The notes beneath the pieces were generated by a model. The model worked only from the letters and a program-made list of their open reading frames with translations. It was not told where the DNA came from and did no database searches. Source: Symsagittifera roscoffensis (lineage: Eukaryota; Xenacoelomorpha; Acoela; Convolutidae). Taken from it: a DNA stretch of 64,000 nt. Shown here in pieces: positions 51,400 to 62,615 of this stretch; the stretch's first letter is position 1, and each line of letters begins with the position of its first letter. The stretch spans positions 57,066,754-57,130,753 of the forward strand of contig NC_087065.1 in NCBI RefSeq assembly GCF_963678635.1, given 5' to 3'. Position numbers and translations under genes: made by a program.

Positions 51400-53830
51400 G
51401 GGGGCGAGGTGAAAAGGAACAAACAGTTTTTATCCTTGTGGAGGTGGGTGGAGCTATATCCTCTTAAGTTCGTCTATCCCGAAGCGCACTAGTGGACGCC
51501 GTGTTTGGTTAAGTCGCCCTTCTTCCTAAAAAGAAAGAACCCTACCCTCCTCGGTAGAGGCCCCTTCATTTTTACATTCCAATCCCCTTCCTCCAGGGGT
51601 ACTTGCAAAAAATCATTGGCTTAATTTAGGGAAAATTTTTTTTTATTTGATTTCAGTGCGTCGAAGATCTGTTGTATACGGGGGATGTTAAATGCATTTT
51701 TTATATTTATTTCGTTCAATTTAGTATAAGCCACGCAGAACTGCCAGCCTGTAGGCGAATTGACGCTTTACAGCGAATCTTGGATATTTGGATCACCCCT
51801 TTCTCCCTACATGCTCTGCATCTCCTGCTTGATGTTCCATTGAGTAGGAATTTCCCCGGGTTAATCCGTTGGTTATTTACCTTAGTTAAACCCAGCTCTG
51901 CGACGGTTCGGTTGAACCCGTCTACCCATCTCTGAATGAGTTCCTCTAACCTATTTTTTTAATATCAGTTACACCGGGAAAGGCAAGCTTCCAAATGTCT
52001 TCTTTCAAGCGCATTTACGCTTGCGCTTGAAAAAAGACTTCGTCTCTATTACTAATAATTTGGAGAAAATGGTCCTTCTTATCGTTCGTTCTGCCACCAC
52101 CTACCCAATTTCCGGGGCTGTAGGTAGATTGCTGAAAAGTTTCAGGAGCCTTGGTTTTTTTTTCGCTTTGGTAGGGTCCCACTGAATCTGCTGTCGGGTT
52201 TGGGGATCTACCACCGTGGGTAACCGGGAGGATATGCCCTCCAGTGGTTCATAGTGCAAGGGGACTATCGATCCTTCTTTCAGTCTTGTCCACAACTTGT
52301 CGCAGTGGAAGTTCAATGAACACTCGTATACCTTAGTAACCTCCACCTGTAAATTAAGGGCACCAGGGCCTCGATATCGTCGTTTATCGGTACTAGCTCT
52401 AATTTAATGTAACCCAGCCGTCGGCGTTCACCGGGCGACTCTTTGCTGTCTCGAGGGAGCTTTTACACGACCGATGGTCTGAGGCGTATGCCAGTTTGCC
52501 GTACCAATTGCTCCTGATAAGATTGATGGTAGCACATTATTCTCTAGCGCCTTCACTTGCGCGAGCATCTGCCGCAAGCATCTGCGATAAGTCCAAAGAG
52601 TGCTTCGGGTACTTGACATACTTTTACGAACTGCATGGATTTCTCTGTCTGGCACTGGATATTTGACATCTGCTCAGGGGCCACAAGGGGGGTGGGTTCT
52701 GATGGAAAAACAAGTGTGTTTGCTCCAATCCGGTCGTTCAGTCGTCACGTTACGAAATCCGTCGGGGTCTTGGGAGATCCAGCGTTTGTAAGAAAAATTC
52801 TCGACAAGGGATTTTCCTACCACTTGACTGCTGCTTCTTAAAATCAGTCGGGACAGAACTTATTTGTTATCTGCCTACTCTGCCGGCCCTCGGTATTTCA
52901 AATGATTGGCGGTCTTCTGGATGCATTCCTTTGCAAAGTTCTCTACTAAGCCGTATGCGTAGCAGCTGCCACCGGGTTCCTGGTTCTTCACTCCGTAGGG
53001 TCTATTGTTCTGAAAACTCGGAATGTCCTCGATGAGGTAAGGGTCAATGAGCTGCAGGGGACATTGGGTTTGGTTAATTTAGGCTAGGTTTTCTGTGTGT
53101 GAGATAGAAATAAAAGTATTGACAAACCTATCTATCAATGCTATAATACTCTGCATCTGTGTCACCCTTCAATTGGTCAATCCAGCGGCCAGTGCCCGCC
53201 TGCTGTCGTCCCAAATCGGCCCCCAGCGGTGACACTCGACTGCTCTGGCCACCAATACCGCGCCTCGTCTCAGCCCCCTGCTCTGGTACTTCTCGTCCCT
53301 TCTCGCTAAATGCACCTTCATCCTCATTCTTGCCCGCGGCGTCTCTTTTACTATCTCCAGAGTTGATGCCCGAGCAACGGCCTGAGCCAGATTCCCCTAA
53401 TAATCTCACAGGAGGTGGTGTTGGAGTTTCAAATCAAACAGACGTCATTGAATTGCTCACGGTTGATATCCTCTCATGCATGGGCTCCTCTCATGCATGG
53501 TTATGTCTCCATGTGTCCGTACTCGCCTGTAGAACTCTCTTAGGCATTCTTCATCGCCCCGGATCAAACTCTTGAACCCGGGTCGAGCATATGCGTGCGT
53601 CCGAAATGATATCATTCTATATCGAGCTCGGCGAGCATCCTAGCCAAGCTTGGCTTGCCGAAGCCCTCCGTCACCTCTTGCAAACTGGCTGGCATGCTCG
53701 TGAGCTTGTCCACGGCCCAGCTTGTCAAACATGCCGGCAGGCTTATTCTAGTCTGATCTTCTTTACCACTTTTTCCCAGCGATTGGCGTCTGCAATCCAA
53801 ACGAAATGTTTTGTCTAGTCTGCCCAATTC
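51400..53830 (-). pseudogene. Ruins of a Ty3/gypsy element (element D)
   Basis: On the minus strand around 51755-51660 the reading PTGWQFCVAYTKLNEIN, then NAFNIPRIQQIFDAL, matches RT motif 2 of Ty3/gypsy (W-R-F-C-V-D-Y-R-K-L-N). A little further on, FSLN*ANDFLQVPLEEG replaces the usual F-S-x-L-D-L-A-x-G-F-x-Q block, so the catalytic Asp is lost. Upstream fragments (52101-52346, 52428-52655, 53128-53409, 53612-53827) may be gag/protease pieces. No LTRs were found. It is the oldest retroelement here. Confidence 0.6.
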
Positions 53831-54870
53831 TGATTGCTACTGGAAGTAAAGAGATTAGGCAGTATCGTCCAAAATCTGAATACGTTTTGATATCTGTCTA
53901 GCGCGGTCGCGTCCGTAACCGCAGTTTCCAAATCAGCAGTCTGCCATGCTCTTCGATGTCGTTATGTAGTTGAATCGTAACTTTACACTCACAACTGCAA
54001 CCCAGAGTATAGCCCATCCAGGAGCGCCAATGTAAGATGTAAGTTTTGAGGAAACTTTCTCTAGGCGGTGTCGTTTTCAATTTTTTACGCTGCAAAAAAA
54101 AACTGAGTTTGACGAGGCGTTAGAAGCTCAATACTACTCAAAATCCCGAAAGGGTTGAATTGGTAGCAAGTGACCCTTAAATATTCCCCGTTGAATGCCT
54201 TTTTTCGGTATGTTATACCGAGTGTGTCCGTTTTCATTGGATTGCAACAATTTCCATACGGATAATTAAAATCAAATGAAAGCGCCTAGCTTATAGTTCA
54301 GATGAGTAAATAGTTCATCAATTTATTTGGAAGAAAAGATCTGCCATCGCTTTTGAAAATAGCTCTACTCTAAATCTTGACCCTATTTTTATAATTAACA
54401 GAGAAGTAACTATGCTTAAAAATTTCGTCATACTCTGAGAATCAGCTACTGGGCTCAATAGAACGAGTTATTTTGACTCCTGGCGACTCTCTCATACCCT
54501 TCAAATCTTTTTCCAAAACTTAGTTTTCGTTAAGTCACGCTATTCCCTGTCAGATCTGGCATCCGCTTATTTTACTTTTCTGCGCAGATCTTATAACTCC
54601 ATTTCTACCCCCTTACAACCTTGACCAGTGCTAAGCTGCTTTTTTTAAAATCAATTTCGCCATGTTTCTTAGATACCAGGTAAATAGTAGGAGTCGCAAA
54701 TTGACCCCAGCAAAAAATTATCATACGGCCCTGTTCAACTAACTTCTGACCTCCATGAACTCTAGCCACCGAGTTCAATTCAATCTCCAAATCATGCTAT
54801 GCTTACTCGGTAAACCTCCTATAGATCCTCTGGTTTTAATTATTCCGTAAATGTCTCTGCCCTCTCGGGT
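53831..54870. other. Stretch without recognised genes
   Basis: Both strands have only short chance ORFs (the longest is about 65 codons), no splice-consistent exons and no repeat visible within the window. Confidence 0.6.
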
Positions 54871-54879
54871 TTGGGAAAG

Positions 54880-55430
54880 ACTTATTTTCAAAGCCAACTA
54901 GTTTGTTTAAAGCATCCTTAATTCCCCACTATACTCTAATCTAACTCGGAACATCTACTCTAACTATCAAGGGTATCGTATTTATGTCTATTAGGGTTCA
55001 AACTCAGCAAAAAAGTCACCTCCATGAGCACAGTGAGTTTCCTTTTCAATCAAATTAGATTGGAGCCTCACTTCCTATGCTACGCTACTATTACTTCCAA
55101 CTCTTCCAGGGCTTCTTTTCCTTAGACAGATTGAATAGCTGGGGAATCGACTTATTCGGGGTGGGGAAAAAACTTATTTTCATAGGCAGCTAAATTGTTT
55201 CAAGCATTTTACATTCCCCACTATACTCTATTCTAATCCTGAACATCAGGTGGACGTAATTCGTCTGTTAGGGATCAGGCTAAATAAAAAAGACACCTAC
55301 ATGAGCCCAGTGAGTTTCAATTTAAAAAAAAAAGTAGTTAGGTGACTTTTTTTCCACGCAATCCCATGCTACGCTACTATTACTGCCAATTTCTTCTGGT
55401 ACTTCTTTTCCTTAGCTATATTGAATTGCT
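54880..55430. repeat. Direct repeat, period about 293 bp
   Basis: Blocks starting CTTATTTTCA at 54880 and 55173 share TTCCCCACTATACTCTA, CACAGTGAGTTTC/CCCAGTGAGTTTC, ATGCTACGCTACTATTAC and CTTCTTTTCCTTAG in the same order. The copies differ at roughly 20% of positions. Confidence 0.8.
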
Positions 55431-56149
55431 TAACTCAACCCAAAGCTTAAGAAGTGTTCTTCCATTAAAATCACTACACCAACACTATAGATAAAAACAA
55501 AGAACAAGTTTTTCCTTTAGGACCCAAGGCTTCTTATATAAACCTTACAGGTACTGTTCACCCACCCTTAATCCCACTAAAAGATCAATTTTATTCCACA
55601 GTAAGTAATTGTAGGGGATAGGTCACATCCGTTTGTTAATCCTGGTTTTTTGTAGTTTTGGATTTAAACGCCATAAATTTATCTTATGATCACCCGGGGG
55701 TCACCAGGGGTCAACTTTCCTAAGTTGGGATTAAAATATCCTAGGGGTCTTCCTACCAAGTTTCATCCAAATCCCATTAGTACTTGCAAAAGTAACCATT
55801 TTTAAAGTCGGTCATCACTTTTCGGGAAAAAACGCCATTAAAACAGAAAGGAGTCGCCGGCGAGGTTCCCTTCACTGCGGTGTCTTTTCTCGTTTTGGAT
55901 GGGAATCTGGGCTTCTAAACTGAAGCTTCTCTCAACTAAGTCTGCATCATACTAACTTCTAGTCCCACTACAACCGCGGGGTCCTGAGTTCTAGTAGGGC
56001 TAATTGCACTTCCGGGAACCGTTACGACTTGCCCCCGGGGGTTTTGATGGGTCCGGGTTATTGCAAGCCGGCTCGAATCACCTCTACTGTCCACCCCGGA
56101 CGCCCTTTCTCAGGGATTCGACCCCTAGCCGACCCAAAGGCTCCCCCTT
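55431..56149. other. Stretch without recognised genes
   Basis: GC rises locally around 55850-56120. There are no ORFs of note. The right part may be the start of the family T copy that follows. Confidence 0.5.
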
Positions 56150-56449
56150 TGTACTAATTTCAGCTACCCATTTTTGGCTGACTGATCTTCGGCGCCAATC
56201 TAAACTAATTTGCAGGGAAGAGTGGGCGCCAAAAACACGCAATTTTTTGGTCGAAATTTTCCAAAAAGTGCCTAAAAACGCCTTTTTAGGCCTTTTTTCA
56301 AAAATTTGCTTCCGGCGCAGAAACTTTGGTCAAATTTCGGTCTTTATAGTGGTTTCTAAGAGCTCACAAAATCAATTTGGTCGACCTAAAAAAAAGGCCG
56401 ACAAAATTTTTGAAAATCCCCCCTCGAGAAATTCCTAGATCCGCGCCTG
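56150..56449. mobile_element. Terminal-inverted-repeat element (family T), inverted copy
   Basis: It contains the inverse of the family core (TTTTGGCTGACTGATC, TTCGGCGCC). It ends CTCGAGAAATTCCTAGATCCGCGCCTG, the inverse of the CAGGxGCGGATxTAG terminus at 1017. No transposase is present. Confidence 0.55.
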
Positions 56450-57654
56450 ATCGTTTTGACTGAAGAATATTAAGCTACGCACTGTTTATAAGCTTAATTA
56501 TACTGCATGCAATTCTCAAGCTAAAGCTCTCAATCGGTTTCTTAAATTAGCAAGCATGTATTAGGATCACCGATCCTACATTGAGCAACCAACAGTGGAT
56601 GTCATGAAATTGTGCAAAAAGGCAACCCTGAGATCAGAATCCTGAGAGGAGTTGGCGGCCCGCCCTTTGCCCTAAGTCCGCCACTGCGGTCTTTATCACG
56701 ATTCTGCTTCTACTACTGCTACTATTTCTGCTTTCAATTAAATTTTTTTACTCATGTTTTTACTAATAGTATTTTCAATAAGCAACACATATTGAAAGAA
56801 ATAAATTAGTTCTCAGGACTGCGTTTTTCAAGAGGCTGGACCTACTTTTTTCAAAAAATAGTTTGAAGTTTGTTATTCAAATGGATCTTCACAAACAAAA
56901 AATTTAAAAACATTGATGTGTATTTGAAGCGCCCATAAAAATCATGCTATATATTTGACATTTTTTGAAAAAAAAAAAGAAGTTGCGGTGGTTGTTGCCC
57001 CAATCTAACTATAGTCTAAAAAAATAAAATGGAATTTGATAATTCAAAATTTTGTCAACTTGGTCACCCTTGGTCAGCAGAGTACATTATAAATGGATTA
57101 TAATTTTTTTGCTCATAAAACCAAATAAATTTTTTTCAAAGACTGTTATAATGGATTATAGAAAACAATAAACCAAAATGTTGCACTATTTTGCTAACAA
57201 CGTTTTTTAATTTATTTGCGAAAAAACACTGTGAGTTAAACTGCCCTCTTCATTTGAACTGCGCTCTGAATTTTAACCCTTAACTACGCTGCCGTCGCTG
57301 ACTAATTCCGCCGCCTTTATGGGAAGAAATGGGATTGTTGCAAGAACATCGTTTTTGGGCCGTTCTTCTTTTCCATGCAAATTTATGATTGCAAAGTTAC
57401 AATGGTAGAGTCGATGTATTTCCACTTCTGAAAAAAGACATACGGGTATACAAGTAGTAAAAGCGCTCGTTTGAAACAATTTTGGAATAAGTTACTTCAT
57501 AGCGCCATTCGTTACACAAGAAATGTGAAGACAGTATGGGTTGGGTGAGGGAAAGAACAATAGCCAACGTTTGAAACTGAAAATTTTGAAGAAAAAAGTT
57601 GCGAGGTCTTGATTTTATGATAGACTTTATAAAACGAGAACAATCCGCGTTGGG

Positions 57655-58075
57655 ACCGAAAGTTCAGAGTCGCAACGCAGTTCAAAGTCTGCAGAGTCCA
57701 AACATAAGTCTGAAAAGTCTGAACATAAGTCTCCAACGTATGAACTTAAGTCTGCAAAGTCTGAACATAAGTCTAAAAAGTTTGATTTTAGGCTTTTTTA
57801 GTTAACCAATCAGTGACCTAACCCGGAAGTTATTTATTAAGGATTAATTAAGCTAGTGCTGTTTTACAGAGCTCAACTTGTAAATTGCCGTACACGTGAG
57901 ATTTGAACCAGCAAGCATGTGATTGCTGAGCACATCACTGCTGATGCGCCACAACGTCAGAAAGTCTGTTAAACAAAAGACTGCAAAGACTGCAAAGTCT
58001 GAAAAAAGGCCTGCAAGGTCTGAACAAAAGTCTAAGAATCTGATTAAACGTGTGGAAAGTCTGAACATAAAACTG
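57655..58075. repeat. Minisatellite based on AAAGTCTGAACATAAGTCTG
   Basis: Two clusters (57655-57790 and 57955-58075) of degenerate 12/24/36-bp units built from AGTCTG(C/A)AAAGTCTGAACATAAG, separated by about 160 bp of unrelated sequence. The first cluster translates as a repeating S-L-N-I-S-L-x-S-L pattern on the plus strand. The second is open but Lys-rich. No gene context supports coding. Confidence 0.75.
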
Positions 58076-58139
58076 CGCAAGAATATAGAAATCAGCCCAA
58101 ACGGGCAGAGGAAGGTTTTTTCTTGGAAGCTTCTTGGAA

Positions 58140-59669
58140 GCTTTTACGCCTAACCACTTCCTGCTTGGGCAGCCAAAGGCGACACTCCCTTCATTGAGCT
58201 CTGAGGAAGAATTCAGTCATAAAAAAAACGATTTTTGCGTGCGCAGGGACACGCTAATGCAATATGGTCACGATGGCTAGGCGATAAACGCCAGGCCTCA
58301 ATGAGCGAGCCTGGTGGCACTCGTCTCCCGAACATGAACTTAAGACAGGGAAATTAGTGTAGATAGTAAAGTCCACTAACCACCGAGGTTTTTATCCTTT
58401 GGCTCGCATAAAAACTCTGATCGTCGAACAAGACCGAGTAGTCCAATACGGCGCACTAAAACATTAAATTGTGACATGTCCGGTAAAAAACTCGCCTTCG
58501 TCCTTGCTTCCTTGGGGGCGGAGGATCTTGCCATGCAAGTAACTTTCATAAGCGAGAAGATAGATGCGCGTAGATTGAACAACAAAGACCAGTTGGCCGA
58601 GCGGTCTTGTGCAGGGCCTAGAAATTGAGCAGACCGCTTCAGTAAGCTCAAGTACCCCAAAAAACCATTGTTTTCCCACGAATCAAAATATATATAACTG
58701 TAGCTAATAATACAGAAAAATGACAAAAAGGACATATGATGACCTTGTCTGATAAGTTATTGCCGTCTATCTGTAATTGAACGTAAGTCACGGAGCTGCT
58801 TATGTTAACACGTTCTAGTCGTGAAAGTGCCAATTTTGTCAAAAAAATGTATACATTTATATAAACTGAATTCTGCTAGTTATGCCGTTTCAAAATTTAT
58901 TCAGTTTTGTTCTTATTTGACGTTTTCAGGGGATGTTTTGAGGTTTTTCAGTTGAGCGCAGTCACGAATATTGTAGTTTATTAAACTTTTGATGATTATC
59001 TCTCACACTTCAAAAAATGATTATCTCTCACACTTCGATGACGCTAATTTTGTAACCAGTTGTTTTTTTTTAGAGAAATTGAAGCTGTTTGAAACATTTT
59101 CCTACTTAAGTATTTGAACTCTATCATGATACAGAAAACTTTATTCTCTGTAACGCGACTGCCAATGGCTTTTGGAACTGAATAAAATAAAACTATGGAA
59201 TTTTTTTTTGTTTTTTTACCAAACTGAATCCCCCAGATTTTGATTTTGACGAAACACTTTAGAAGCCTAGCTATACTGTCTCGGTTTTTGTAACTTGTGT
59301 TGTTATATGACGTTGCTGAGGGACACATTAAGAATAAATTGAAGACACACTGCTTCTATAATAGTTCGAAAACTTTTCAGGCAAATTTTTCGTTTTTAAA
59401 AAAGGCATTTCTAAGTGAAGACTTGAAAATAGAAAACTACCGCAGAAACAACGGGTCTGTTATGGATTGAACCTGTACAACTAGCTTGCCACAGTTCAAA
59501 TTGAAACAAATTTTTAAATTTGCTAGACTCGTTACAGCGTGATAGAAAGTCAGGTTAGTATAGTAGTGAAGTTGGTATACATTGATCCCCGCTCTCAGTT
59601 TTTGTTCCGACCAATAAAAATGGGGACGAACTTTGTATTCGGGTGTTTTAGCTTTCTCCGCGCAAAATC
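58140..59669. other. Stretch without recognised genes
   Basis: The longest open frame (minus, 58376-58735, 119 codons) has no recognisable domain and no splice context. Otherwise the DNA is AT-rich and non-coding. Confidence 0.5.
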
Positions 59670-59849
59670 AGGTACAACAAATAATGATCAGAACAGCCAA
59701 TAATGATAGGACTGGTATAACAAGGTACAACAAATAATGATCGGACTGGGTTGAGTGATGTATCTTATTAAAATTTTTTTAGCCGTGATTCGAACGACAT
59801 TTTAAATTTTTTAAATTTTTTCACAGCGTCGAGAAAAACCGGTTTGAAA

Positions 59850-59929
59850 ATTTTAATTTTTGGTCAAATTTCGAGCTAATAAGGTGACCGATAAGGTGAC
59901 CCCTCGAGAAAATCCTAGATCCGCTCCTG
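59850..59929. mobile_element. Terminal-inverted-repeat element (family T), end fragment
   Basis: The last 35 bp (CCCCTCGAGAAAATCCTAG then ATCCGCTCCTG) match the right end of the copy at 56449, and TTTTGGTCAAATTTCG before it matches 56325-56340. Confidence 0.5.
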
Positions 59930-60060
59930 GTTACGTTATGTTACTGGGTTAAAAACCGTGGTTTCAGATTTTAAAGGGATGTTGTTGTTAATCATCCCCC
60001 CATAGTAACGACTCCCCCCCCCCCTATAGAAAAAGAATTGAACAGTTAAGGGACAGTCAG

Positions 60061-60101
60061 AACATTCAGAGCTTTGCCCTGATATACGAACAGTCTTGTT
60101 T
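60061..60101. repeat. Inverted copy of the satellite unit start
   Basis: AACATTCAGAGCTTTGCCCT and the bases that follow are the reverse complement, with a few mismatches, of the unit start around 61284-61320 (ACAAGACTGCTCGTATCAGG...). It lies at the left edge of the array. Confidence 0.75.
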
Positions 60102-60175
60102 CGCCTTTTAGAAACAATTGTTATGTATCGTAACTTCTTTTTTATAACTGTTTTCGTACTATGGATATTTCTTGC

Positions 60176-62615
60176 AATTTTAAAAACTGAACTCCTTTAA
60201 ATTGAGGTAGCTGATGTCTTCAAAACTGTTCTCTGGCATATGATGATTTAAATTGAATAGTTTGCTGCTTTTTAATTTGTTTAGAACCATTGCTTAGTTT
60301 GACGGTTTGACACCAATTTGTTGATCTTCATTTTTGAGCCCTTACAAACCTGTATATACAAAGCGAAATTGGTTTAACTCTTCCTAATCTGATTTTTTTT
60401 CTTGATTTTGTCTTTTTTGTTGCGTATAGTACGCAAATTAATCTCACTTTGTCAGCAGAATTATGATTTTTTATGGTCTAACGAGTTGTTTTACAAGGAT
60501 AATTATAAAGACCAAATATGTTTGTCATGGCCTAATTAGTCTGCATGGCAATTTTCATGACAATCGGACAAAGTGAACAGTAACTTCAAATATAAAAATT
60601 TGCAACTATAAAATATAAAAAGAGCCATTTTTTTTTGGTAGAGAATCCTTTTTGCCGAAACAGTTTTTAAAAATAGTTTTATTCGTAAAGGAACTTTTTT
60701 GTCTTTTTGAGTTCGAGGTCTGATGGTTTGTACAAAAGGACAGCTCATTGGTTTTCAGAAGTAAAACAGAACAAGACTGCTCGTATCAGGGCGAAGCCTT
60801 GAATGTTCCGACTGCCTTTTAAGATTTATGGAGCAGTAATAACATAAATATCATTAACAAATTAAATGAAAAAAAAATCCTAATTCCATAAAAATCATCC
60901 CTCCATGCGCCATTAAGACTACAAAAAAAAAGATTTAGCTCCTTGTAACAAATCATTCATGGCAAATAAGCTTCTTTCAACCAATTTGGAACAATAATTA
61001 GGACGGATTAAATCTCCGCTTACGCGTTAATAGCGCGAAATATATTATGCGTTAATTGTCCCAAATTGGCCAAAATGGCAATCTTTACACCCTCATAACT
61101 TTACGAAAAATGATCACAAGTGAATTATCTTTTCAAATTTAAACTCAGGACAACATTACCTTTTGGAATGAAAAAAAAATACCGTCAAAAATGGCTAGTT
61201 AAAAAGTCGAAATTTGTCTGAAGAAAAACAAACCCACCCCGAGCCCAAATATTCCGTTACTTTCGTATCGAAAGTCCGAACAACAAGACTGCTCGTATCA
61301 GGGCAAAGCCCTGAATGTTTGGACTGCCTTTTAAGGTCTATGGAGCAGTAATAACATAAATATCATTAACAAATTAAATGAAAAAAAAAATCCTAATTCC
61401 ATGAAAATCATCCCTCCATGCGCCATTAAAACTACAAAAAAATAGATTTAGCTCCTTGTAACAAATCATTCATGGCAAACAAGCTTCTTTCAACCAATTT
61501 GGAACGATAATTAGGACGGATTAAATCTCCGCTTACGCGTTAATAGCGCGAAATATATTATGCGTTAATTGTCCCAAATTGGCCAAAAAGGCAATCTTTA
61601 CACCCTCATAACTTTACAAAAAATGACCACAAGTGAATTATCTTTTCAAAATTAAACTCAGGACAACATTACCTTTTGGAATGAAAAACAAATTCCGTCA
61701 AAAATGGCTAGTTGAAAAGTCGAAATTTGTCTGAAGAAAAACAAACCCACCCCGAGCCCAAATATTCCGTTACTTTCGTATCGAAAGTCGGAACAACAAG
61801 ACTGCTCGTATTAGGGCAAAGCCCTGAATGTTTGGACTGCCTTTTAAGGTCTATGGAGCAGTGATAACGTGAAAAATTTAAATGTGATAAAATAAAAATG
61901 AAATTCTTAAATATGAGATTTTTTGTAAAAACATCCCCACACACGTCATATTTAGTACAAAGTGATAATTTTTGCTTCTAGTAATAAGTCAATTATGGCA
62001 TATAAGCTTCCTCAAACCAATTTGGAACGATTTCTAAGATGGATTAATCTCCAACTATGCGTTAGTAGCGCGAAATATATCGTGCGTTAATTGTCCCAAA
62101 TTGGCCAAAATGGCAATATTTACACCCTCATAACTTTACGAAAAATGATCACAAGTGAAATATCTTTTCAAATTTAAACTCAGGACAACAATACTTTTTG
62201 AATGATAAAAAATTCCGTCAAAAATGGCTAGTTAAGAAGTCGAAATTTGTCTGAAGAAAAAAAAACACCCGAGCCCAAATATTCCGTTTTTTTCGTATCG
62301 AAAGTCGGAACAACAAGACTGCTCGTATTAGGGCAAAGCCCTGAATGCTTGGACTGCCTTTTAAGGTCTATGGAGCAGTGATAACGTGAAAAATTTAAAT
62401 GTAATAAAATAAAATTGATTTTTTTTAAATCATTTTTCAGCATTTTAATCTGTTTTAGTTGCACATAACTTGGAAAAAATATAATTTGTTGGCATCAAAA
62501 CCCAAAACCTCACCGCATTTTGTCTTTAGTTCATCCTCAACGAATTTTAACAACTTAATTCAAAAGCTATTTTATGAGTGTCTCTATATGTCCAGATTTC
62601 ATTTTAAAAAGTCAT
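60176..62615. repeat. Satellite higher-order repeat, copy 1 (2440 bp)
   Basis: A 600-bp block (60176-60775) is followed by units starting ACTGCTCGTAT at 60776, 61288, 61801 and 62318 (spacing 512, 513, 517). The fourth unit is cut short at 62615. All units share CTGAATGTT-type starts, GCGTTAATAGCGCGAAATATAT and CCCAAATTGGCCAAAA blocks. No coding role is evident. The 70-codon minus ORF in the 600-bp block occurs identically in both copies because the block itself is repeated. Confidence 0.92.

Noticed and set aside
53128-53575. GC-rich open frames on both strands
   Set aside because: High GC makes both strands open. There is no domain or splice support, so they are folded into the element D remnant with low weight.
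56640-56700. A second transposon end (GTCCGCCACTGCGG)
   Set aside because: It looks like a CAGTGGCGGA-type terminus, but only one end is visible and no boundaries or internal homology were found.
58586-58665. tRNA-Leu/Ser-like start TTGGCCGAGCGGTCT
   Set aside because: The A-box match is good, but there is no proper B box, and the acceptor and anticodon stems do not form. Chance or a distant remnant.
60536-60748. 70-codon minus-strand ORF, identical at 62976-63188
   Set aside because: The identity follows from duplication of the 2440-bp satellite repeat. There is no start context, domain or other sign of coding.
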